This document shows, piece after piece, positions 1 through 4,911 of a DNA stretch of 6,701 nucleotides (within the stretch, counting starts at the first letter, position 1; each line of letters starts with the position of its first letter). The position numbers were made by a program, and so were the translations under genes. Source of the DNA: Pirellulaceae bacterium (lineage in GTDB: Bacteria; Planctomycetota; Planctomycetia; Pirellulales; Pirellulaceae); the NCBI GenBank assembly GCA_020846515.1, contig JADLDX010000020.1, positions 1 to 6,701 on the forward strand, given 5' to 3'. Below the pieces are notes generated by a model. That model saw only the letters and a list, made by a program, of their open reading frames with translations. It ran no database searches and was not told the origin of the DNA.

Positions 1-36
1 CCCAAACTAACTTTGCTCAATACGTTTCATCATAAG

Positions 37-960
37 TTACTTAAAGAACGGAAACAGCATTTTGATCTCCACTTCGCTGGGTTGACGACCATATTCGCAG
101 ATCTCAAACGCTTCGGCATACTTTACTTTGGCCGCACGTTCGGCGCCATACCAACGTTCCAGCGACGTGCGAAAGCGTTTGGCTTCGTCGCTCGATCGTC
201 GGTCCCAACGCTCGCGCAACCATTCTCTACGTTTTTCAGGTTGTGAGGCTGGTGGCGCCGCGTCCATCATTTCTTGAGAACCCAAAGCACCGCCTTCAAA
301 CGTTTGACTCTCCAGCGCCAGCAACGCATCTACCTTTTGTTCAAATACATCGTCGATAGCGACAGCGATATCTGCCACAAACGGATAGGGTTTCTTGAAG
401 CCATCGCTCGAGTATAAGAAGACAGGATTCTTCTTCAGCGGTGGTGTATCTGGGCAAAAGAAAGGCACCGCCACCATATAAGCTGCATCCTGCACGAGCA
501 CACCCACATAGCGATGATCCGGATGATAGTCCCAGGGTCGATGGGCAATCACGATGTCAGCGCGCCACTGACGGATCTGCCTGGTAATCATCCGGCGATA
601 TTCAAGCGTTGGCAATAATTCACCGTCATGGATGTCCAGCACCTCGGACGTTACCCCCAAGCGCTCAGCGACCTTGCCCGATTCCGCCGTACGACGTTTG
701 GCCAACGCGCCGCCAGCCATTTGCCAATGTCCAATATCACCGTTGGTGACGGAAACCAACTTGACGTGATGACCTTGCTTGGCCCACATCGCTGCCACGC
801 CACCGCTCTTGTACTCGGCATCATCGGGGTGGGCACCAAAACAGATGATTCGTAGTTTGCCATCATCTTTGGCATCAGTCTGCGCGTTGAGCATCCGACT
901 GCCGGTCAAAGACATAGCCAAAACGGTACATACAAGCGGCAAACGCCAAAGAAAAAACAT
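37..960 (-). CDS. Secreted PIG-L/LmbE-family deacetylase
   Basis: This 307-residue protein belongs to the PIG-L (LmbE-like) family of zinc-dependent N-deacetylases, which act on N-acetylglucosaminyl groups of lipids, thiols or glycans. The motif AHPDD at residues 43-47, followed by Glu49, is the family signature. His44 and Asp47 are the expected zinc ligands and Asp46 the general base. The later HPDH at 146-149 supplies the third zinc ligand, probably His149. Residues 1-26 form a signal peptide: a hydrophobic stretch from about residue 7 to 18, then a Leu-Asn-Ala cleavage site before Gln27. The protein should therefore act outside the cytoplasm. The C-terminal third (about 235-290) is rich in Arg, Glu and Trp and is less typical of the core fold. 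The start is supported by an AGGA eight bases upstream. The substrate cannot be read from sequence, and no neighbour on the same strand indicates a pathway. Family assignment is firm; the exact reaction is inference. Confidence 0.93.
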   Translation of the reverse strand: MFFLWRLPLVCTVLAMSLTGSRMLNAQTDAKDDGKLRIICFGAHPDDAEYKSGGVAAMWAKQGHHVKLVSVTNGDIGHWQMAGGALAKRRTAESGKVAERLGVTSEVLDIHDGELLPTLEYRRMITRQIRQWRADIVIAHRPWDYHPDHRYVGVLVQDAAYMVAVPFFCPDTPPLKKNPVFLYSSDGFKKPYPFVADIAVAIDDVFEQKVDALLALESQTFEGGALGSQEMMDAAPPASQPEKRREWLRERWDRRSSDEAKRFRTSLERWYGAERAAKVKYAEAFEICEYGRQPSEVEIKMLFPFFK

Positions 961-968
961 GGGTGCAG

Positions 969-972
969 TCCT
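969..972 (-). promoter_or_regulatory. Ribosome binding site of the PIG-L deacetylase
   Basis: On the minus strand this reads AGGA and lies eight bases before the ATG at 960-958. It supports that ATG, which also gives a complete signal peptide. I see no clear -35/-10 pair further upstream. Confidence 0.5.
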
Positions 973-1152
973 GGTGGGAGTTAAGGTGGGACAATCGGTC
1001 CGCGTAGCACAATAGGCCGTCGGCGCTATGGTAAGTCCAAAAATGCAAGGTTGGAGGCTGTCACTCTTTCTGTCGATCCACTATTTTGCTGGGATCCCAG
1101 TAAAAGTTGCTTACAGGCTGAGAGTTTATCCGAATGGCGTCGATCTTAATGA

Positions 1153-1228
1153 GGGCGGAAAACCGTGGGCTAGCGCCCTGCGGCTAATCAGCCGGCACGC
1201 GCTAGCGTCCGGTTCAGCCCTGAATCAG
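1153..1228. repeat. GCTAGC hairpin repeat, unit 1
   Basis: This is the first of two adjacent, nearly identical units with a period of 76-77 bases. It contains an imperfect inverted repeat: the arm at 1161-1176 pairs with the arm at 1199-1214 at 13 of 16 positions, and both arms contain GCTAGC. The 22-base interior folds again, with TGCGGCT at 1179-1185 facing AGCCGGCA at 1190-1197 around an AATC loop, leaving one bulged G. The unit ends in the short palindrome CCCTGAATCAGGG (1218-1230), which joins it to the next. It resembles the REP/MITE-like intergenic repeats I recall from planctomycete genomes; that link is from memory. It has no coding capacity. Confidence 0.85.
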
Positions 1229-1305
1229 GGGCGGAAAACCGTGGGCTAGCGCCCTGCGGCTGATTGGTCGCAAGCGCGCTAGCGTCCGGTTTAGCCCGAC
1301 TAAAG
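1229..1305. repeat. GCTAGC hairpin repeat, unit 2
   Basis: This second unit begins with the same 30-odd bases as unit 1. It keeps both outer arms (1237-1252 and 1276-1291) and differs mainly in the apical part, where it is one base longer. There TGCGGCT (1255-1261) faces GGTCGCA (1266-1272) around a GATT loop, so a seven-pair helix is kept through G-T wobble pairs despite base changes. The last bases (about 1292-1305) diverge from unit 1, so the right edge is approximate. I see no target-site duplication flanking the pair. Confidence 0.82.
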
Positions 1306-1438
1306 ACCGACGCCGTTTTTGCTTTCGCGATCATTATTGTAACTGACTCCAGTCATTGCGAGCAATTTGGGATGAGTCGCAGCCCGCATAACCTCCAATT
1401 TCGATTGAGTGGTTGGCAGGCTGGGACTAGGGTAAAGG

Positions 1439-1473
1439 CGATGGGCCTGCAGACGATGGGCCTGCAGTAGGCC
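1439..1473. repeat. Doubled 15-mer with adjoining hairpin upstream of cardiolipin synthase
   Basis: CGATGGGCCTGCAG followed by A occurs at 1439-1453, and the same word followed by T at 1454-1468, giving two tandem copies matching at 14 of 15 positions. The second copy also forms GGCCT (1459-1463), loop GCAGT, AGGCC (1469-1473), a five-pair hairpin. The cluster ends 23 bases before the cls start codon, so it would sit in the leader or promoter. It may be a regulator site or a recent slippage duplication; the sequence does not decide. Confidence 0.6.
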
Positions 1474-1496
1474 GCGACCGGGAACTGAGAAACCGC

Positions 1497-2930
1497 ATGC
1501 AATTGATTGTTCAGCTTCAATCGCTGGCCATCTGGGCCTTTATCGACTTTGGCATTTCGCTTATCGCCTCAGCGCACGTGGTGCTCAACAAACGCAATGT
1601 GCGCGCAACGGTGGCCTGGGTCGGCATTATCTGGTTAGCGCCATTTTTGGGGACCACTCTTTACTTGCTGCTGGGCATCAATCGCATCGAACGTCATGCC
1701 CGTCGTAAGCGTCCACAAACATTAGTCGAGTTGGAACCATGTCAGGTGCCGTTGGCACAGGACAGCGCAATCGTCAGCCCCAGTTTGCGAGATCTCAATC
1801 GACTAGGCGAGACGATTAGCGGTTTACCATTAACAGCTGGTAATGCTGTTCAAGTCCTGGTCAATGGCGATGAAGCTTATCCCGCCATGTTGTCAGCGAT
1901 TGACCAAGCGCAACGTACGATCACGCTGGCGACCTATATCTTCGACCGGGATTTCGCCGGCAAACAGTTCGTACAATCACTGGGTGCTGCGGTGCAGCGC
2001 GGTGTGAAGGTGCGGGTGTTGGTCGATATGGTTGGCGCCAGTTATCGCTGGCCAACTATTCGCCGATCGCTGGTACAAGCCGGCGTGCCGGTGGCCTATT
2101 TCCTGCCAACCTTAGTGCCGTGGCGCTTGCACTATTCCAATCTTCGCAATCACCGCAAAATGCTGATCGTCGATGGCTCGACAGCTTTTACCGGTGGCAT
2201 GAACATCCGCGAAGGCAATCTCCTCAAACGCAGTACGCGAAATGTCATTCGAGATTTACACTTCTGCATTTCTGGACCAGTGGTTGGTCAGTTGCAAGAG
2301 ATCTTCGCCATTGACTGGCGATTTACAACCGACGAAGTACTCAGCGGCCCAGACTGGTTCAGGTGCGCGGCAGCGCAAGGCCCGGTGGCCGCGCGCTGCA
2401 TTGCCGATGGCCCCGATGAAGATCTCGATCGAATGCGCAAATTATTGCACGGTGCGCTCAGCGTGGCTCGCCAATCGATCTCTATCGTAACGCCTTACTT
2501 TCTGCCCGATGACACGCTCATTACAGCCCTCAATGTCGCCTCCATGCGCGGCATCCAAGTAGACATCTACTTGCCCGAACGTGGCAATCTTCGATTTGTG
2601 CAGTGGGCGTCCACTGCCCAACTCTGGCAAGTCCTCGAGCATGGTACGCGAATATGGTTGACCCCGCCACCGTTTGATCACACCAAGCTGATGCTGGTCG
2701 ACGACGAATGGGCGCTGATCGGTTCCACCAACTGGGACCCGCGCAGTCTGCGCTTGAACTTCGAGATCAACGTCGAACTTTACTGCCGTCAACTAGCGTC
2801 CGATCTGAAATTGCAAATCGAACAACGCCGCGCGGCCGGGCGACAGCTAACGCTACGCGAAGTTAACGAACGTCCTCTCTGGCAACGACTACGCGACGGT
2901 GTCGCCAGGTTGCTCTCGCCGTATTTGTAA
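1497..2930 (+). CDS. cls: Cardiolipin synthase (phospholipase D superfamily)
   Basis: This 477-residue protein is a bacterial ClsA-type cardiolipin synthase. Such enzymes join two phosphatidylglycerol molecules into cardiolipin and glycerol at the cytoplasmic membrane. Two hydrophobic segments (about residues 8-30 and 38-60) joined by a short basic loop form the usual PLD N-terminal membrane domain, and a basic stretch follows at about 62-72. Two catalytic HxKxxxxD motifs are intact: His219, Lys221, Asp226 in HRKMLIVD, and His395, Lys397, Asp402 in HTKLMLVD. Each is followed by the expected Gly/Ser-Asn segment (GGMN at 233-236, GSTNWDPRS at 409-417). Length and domain order match the family, and nothing is truncated. 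The start gives a complete first membrane segment. The Shine-Dalgarno is weak, with only GAGA six bases upstream. The gene stands alone on its strand, with a dyad 30 bases past the stop. A related enzyme using phosphatidylethanolamine as co-substrate cannot be excluded. Confidence 0.95.
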   Translation: MQLIVQLQSLAIWAFIDFGISLIASAHVVLNKRNVRATVAWVGIIWLAPFLGTTLYLLLGINRIERHARRKRPQTLVELEPCQVPLAQDSAIVSPSLRDLNRLGETISGLPLTAGNAVQVLVNGDEAYPAMLSAIDQAQRTITLATYIFDRDFAGKQFVQSLGAAVQRGVKVRVLVDMVGASYRWPTIRRSLVQAGVPVAYFLPTLVPWRLHYSNLRNHRKMLIVDGSTAFTGGMNIREGNLLKRSTRNVIRDLHFCISGPVVGQLQEIFAIDWRFTTDEVLSGPDWFRCAAAQGPVAARCIADGPDEDLDRMRKLLHGALSVARQSISIVTPYFLPDDTLITALNVASMRGIQVDIYLPERGNLRFVQWASTAQLWQVLEHGTRIWLTPPPFDHTKLMLVDDEWALIGSTNWDPRSLRLNFEINVELYCRQLASDLKLQIEQRRAAGRQLTLREVNERPLWQRLRDGVARLLSPYL

Positions 2931-2960
2931 GCACGGCAACCATGGGACTCGAACGAATCA

Positions 2961-3019
2961 TAGTTTGGGCACCCTTGCCCATCATCTGAATTTGAACTCG
3001 GGCAAGATTGCCCAAACTA
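2961..3019. repeat. Long imperfect dyad between convergent genes; repeat element or terminator
   Basis: TAGTTTGGGCA (2961-2971) is the exact reverse complement of TGCCCAAACTA (3009-3019). After a 2x2 internal loop, CTTGCCC (2974-2980) pairs with GGGCAAG (3000-3006), leaving a 19-base loop. This makes an 18-pair interrupted hairpin. It lies between the end of cls and the end of a minus-strand frame, where a two-way terminator would be useful. It lacks a flanking T-run, so it is not a canonical intrinsic terminator. I recall GGGCAAGATTGCCCAAAC-like words as dispersed in planctomycete genomes, which would make it a repeat element. Confidence 0.75.
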
Positions 3020-3039
3020 CGATCTTTGCCGTTTCGAGG

Positions 3040-3324
3040 CTATTGGTAGATAACGCGTTTGGCAGAGTGCTTAAGTATGCGATTGCTAGACAATGTGGAC
3101 GCGGGATGTACTCTATCCTCGACGCATATCACAAAGTCGAAATCCGACTCGATGATTCGCACGACTTTCAGGTCGTGAAATAAACCACCCAGAGACACGG
3201 CCACCGGTATCTCGCCGTGCATGAATTCGAGCCTGTAGATCAGGCGTGGGTTCTCGGGGGCGTCGAAACAGCGCGCCAGCAACAAGTGCACATCACCAAC
3301 GGTCAGTTCTGCAGGATCGGCCAT
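3040..3324 (-). CDS. Hypothetical protein, 94 residues
   Basis: I do not recognise this family. The product is 94 residues, with no signal peptide or membrane segment. It reads like a small soluble alpha/beta protein: an N-terminal Leu-rich helix-like part (about 7-18), then alternating hydrophobic stretches (about 27-33, 38-47, 50-57 and 62-67) with acidic residues between. His and Cys residues are scattered and form no metal-binding pattern I can name. The last 20 residues look less structured. The stop faces the long dyad downstream of cls. The start has no strong Shine-Dalgarno. It follows the 82-residue frame on the same strand after 155 bases, so the two could share a transcript, but the gap is long. 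Its globular look against the poor competing plus-strand frames is the main reason to accept it. Confidence 0.5.
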   Translation of the reverse strand: MADPAELTVGDVHLLLARCFDAPENPRLIYRLEFMHGEIPVAVSLGGLFHDLKVVRIIESDFDFVICVEDRVHPASTLSSNRILKHSAKRVIYQ

Positions 3325-3479
3325 TACGTTCTATCTTACTCGGGATGGACTTCACGCGCCGGCAATGGCACTCCGTGAGACCTTGTAACTATGCAATCAT
3401 TTTAAGGTTCAGACCGCTGGTGCTCGAGAATAGGTGCAGTTTTGTTCTCTGCCTGAGCGTTACCATAGGCGCAAACCGC

Positions 3480-3728
3480 TCAGCCTACAGGCACCTGATC
3501 GTGGGGGACTTCGATGGGCATACTCTTGCTCGCTTTGGCCGCCTTCTTGGCGTCTTCAGCCGCCGCGATTGCCTCCGCTTTGGCTCGTCGCCGACTCCAC
3601 TGTACCTGCCGATCTACATACTCTTTTAATAAACCGATCAAAGCCAACTGCCGACGACGCATCATCCGGAGCAAGCCAGCCGCAGCCAGAACTCCAAAGA
3701 AAAGACCCATTAGCCATTCATTGCTCAT
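3480..3728 (-). CDS. Small single-pass membrane protein with charged helical tail
   Basis: This 82-residue product has no family I recognise, but its architecture is coherent. Residues 4-20 form one hydrophobic transmembrane segment, followed at once by a basic patch (Arg-Met-Met-Arg-Arg-Arg at 21-26), which predicts an N-out, C-in orientation. Residues 27-70 are rich in Leu, Ala, Lys, Arg and Glu and should form a long amphipathic helix or coiled coil, including an Ala/Lys/Glu stretch at about 49-67. The end (70-82) is Pro- and Val-rich. A small membrane-tethered scaffold would look like this; that is inference. The ATG lies head to head with the kdsB upstream region, so the two transcription units diverge. 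A plus-strand open frame crosses the same bases, but its translation here looks like a shadow. No strong ribosome binding site is visible. Confidence 0.6.
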   Translation of the reverse strand: MSNEWLMGLFFGVLAAAGLLRMMRRRQLALIGLLKEYVDRQVQWSRRRAKAEAIAAAEDAKKAAKASKSMPIEVPHDQVPVG

Positions 3729-4020
3729 GACGGGTGTGACTCACCACAAGTGCCTTAATCCCGAAGCGGACGTGTCGACTTGCTTTCAACCGAAGGCCCG
3801 ACGACCCCAATGGGGCGAACTGAAATTGATCTGGGATTGCAGTTCGCGCTGTGGTAGTTTGACCACCAAGGCCGACTCCCTTCTCTGCTCGCGCATGGAT
3901 GCCAAGCAAATGACCCAATATGCCGATTCATCCCAAATCACCAGTCGTTCCCAATCTGACGCTGCGAGAAGCGTGAGCACCGAGATTCGCTTTCCGCGAT
4001 TGGCAGCATTACAAGATGCA
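3729..4020. other. Divergent promoter region upstream of kdsB, with an unexplained open frame
   Basis: These 292 bases lie between the start of the small membrane protein gene and the chosen kdsB start, and should hold promoters for both directions. Two small dyads are visible: CCCCAATGGGG at 3805-3815, and GTGGT/ACCAC at 3851-3855 and 3862-3866 around a six-base loop. I could not identify a convincing -35/-10 pair. The kdsB frame is open throughout, with in-frame ATGs at 3727, 3895 and 3910, a GTG at 3973 and a TTG at 4000. The translation is rich in Ser, Thr, Gln and Cys and resembles no KdsB segment, so I treat it as non-coding with reservation. Confidence 0.45.
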
Positions 4021-4815
4021 GTGTGTGGCCAAGCCTCTTCGCACGGCCCGCTTGTTCAAACGCAGACCTGTAGTCAAATCGTCATTCCGGCCCGTCTGGC
4101 ATCGACTAGATTGCCGGAAAAGCTATTGCTTCGCGAAACCGGCAAGACCGTCTTGCAGCATACCTACGAAGCCGCCCAAGCTGCCCAACGTCCCACGGGG
4201 ATTATCGTGGCGGTCGATAGCTTGCGTTTGCAAAGTGAAGTTGAGTCGTTTGGTGGCCAGGCTTTTTTGACCGACCCAGATTTGCCCAGTGGTACAGATC
4301 GGGTCGCCGCCGTGGCTCGACACCTGGAAGAAGTCGATGTCTTCATCAATGTGCAAGGTGATGAGCCGGAGATCGCGGGGCAAGCCATCGATCTGGTGGC
4401 CCAATTATTGGAAGACAATCCGACCGCCGATGTGGCTACGCTGGCGGCCCCCATTCGACAACGAGAACGCTTGGACGATCCGTCTTGTGTCAAAGTCGTC
4501 TGTGATCATCAAGGTCGAGCACTCTATTTCAGCCGTTCAACGATTCCGCACGCTCGATCTTGGGACGACGCTCTGCTGAGCTGTGACCCGCCTGCCTTTC
4601 TTCAGCACATGGGTATTTATGGATACCGCCGCGACTTTTTGTTGCAGCTGTCAGAATTACCACCCAGCCCACTAGAGCAGTTGGAGCGACTGGAACAACT
4701 GCGTTTTCTGCAAGCGGGCTGCCATATTGTGGTTGGCATAGTGGGACAACCCACGCAGGGTATCGATACCTGGAATGATTACCGGGCCTTTGTCAGACGA
4801 CGCTGCGCCTGCTAA
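4021..4815 (+). CDS. kdsB: 3-deoxy-manno-octulosonate cytidylyltransferase (CMP-Kdo synthetase)
   Basis: KdsB couples CTP to Kdo in the cytoplasm, giving CMP-Kdo and pyrophosphate for lipopolysaccharide inner-core synthesis. From the GTG at 4021 it has 264 residues, near the usual 245-260. The nucleotide-binding signature starts at Ile20 with IPARLASTRLPEK (22-34). SGTDR is at 90-94. VQGDEP at 111-116 carries the magnesium-binding Asp114. Further family motifs are YFSRSTIP (169-176), HMGIYGY (196-202), SPLEQLERLEQLR (216-228) and GIDT (247-250), whose Asp249 is the expected second metal ligand. All key residues are present. The start is uncertain. The conserved core begins only at base 4078, and the nearest in-frame initiation codon is this GTG, with no good Shine-Dalgarno. 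GTG 3973, TTG 4000 or ATG 3910 would add 16, 7 or 37 residues. pyrG follows after 96 bases on the same strand and makes the CTP this enzyme uses. Function is firm; the N-terminus is not. Confidence 0.93.
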   Translation: MCGQASSHGPLVQTQTCSQIVIPARLASTRLPEKLLLRETGKTVLQHTYEAAQAAQRPTGIIVAVDSLRLQSEVESFGGQAFLTDPDLPSGTDRVAAVARHLEEVDVFINVQGDEPEIAGQAIDLVAQLLEDNPTADVATLAAPIRQRERLDDPSCVKVVCDHQGRALYFSRSTIPHARSWDDALLSCDPPAFLQHMGIYGYRRDFLLQLSELPPSPLEQLERLEQLRFLQAGCHIVVGIVGQPTQGIDTWNDYRAFVRRRCAC

Positions 4816-4897
4816 GATCGGATTTTTCTGAGCCTCTAGCATGGTCCGGCCGATGGCAATCAGCGGTTGTTGTACCTTAGAGCAAGACCATCCGATC
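4816..4897 (+). promoter_or_regulatory. Possible structured leader between kdsB and pyrG
   Basis: GATCGGAT (4816-4823), immediately after the kdsB stop, is the exact reverse complement of ATCCGATC (4890-4897). ATGGTC (4841-4846) is the reverse complement of GACCAT (4886-4891), which overlaps the same 3' arm by two bases. The 12-base arm at 4886-4897 can thus pair with two separate upstream blocks, and it ends directly against the pyrG Shine-Dalgarno. A T-run (TTTTT, 4823-4827) lies just inside the outer stem. The arrangement could modulate pyrG translation or be chance; no known riboswitch class is recognisable. Confidence 0.3.
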
Positions 4898-4902
4898 AGG
4901 AA
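4898..4902 (+). promoter_or_regulatory. Ribosome binding site of pyrG
   Basis: AGGAA lies nine bases before the ATG at 4912. It decides the start: the frame is open further upstream to an ATG at 4867, but those 15 extra codons have no counterpart in the family. The chosen ATG gives the typical Met-Thr-Lys N-terminus just before the P-loop. Confidence 0.75.
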
Positions 4903-4911
4903 TGCAGCTGG

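Larger units (their letters stand above)
961..1496. other. Non-coding intergenic region between divergent genes, repeat-bearing
   Basis: These 536 bases separate the divergently read deacetylase and cardiolipin synthase genes, so promoters for both should lie here. Short open frames exist on the plus strand (1028-1249 and 1264-1470), but they run through the hairpin repeats, have no recognisable protein character, and I do not accept them as genes. The region holds two tandem hairpin units (1153-1305) and a doubled 15-mer (1439-1468). Apart from these I see no RNA gene and no promoter I can defend. Confidence 0.7.

Noticed and set aside
1153..1305. CRISPR array
   Set aside because: There are only two units. 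They are adjacent without unique spacers, and the whole 76-bp unit is repeated rather than a short repeat.
1028..1470. Two short plus-strand frames (1028-1249 and 1264-1470) between the deacetylase and cls
   Set aside because: They run through the hairpin repeats and the tandem 15-mer, so their sequence is explained by the repeats. Neither has a family match I can see.
2442..2792. 116-codon minus-strand frame inside cls
   Set aside because: It is antisense to the second catalytic half of cardiolipin synthase and has no recognisable protein character.
2899..3183. 94-codon plus-strand frame after cls
   Set aside because: It starts inside cls and runs through the long dyad. Its translation looks random and it competes with a better minus-strand frame.
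3514..4020. Treating the whole plus-strand open frame from 3514 as a 433-residue KdsB
   Set aside because: The first ~170 residues match nothing in the family and would overlap the small membrane protein gene. The 264-residue form has the normal length. A shorter extension remains possible and is listed as a finding.
4867..4911. Upstream ATG giving PyrG 15 extra residues
   Set aside because: The ATG at 4912 has a well-placed AGGAA and the standard family N-terminus, while the extra codons overlap the leader dyad.
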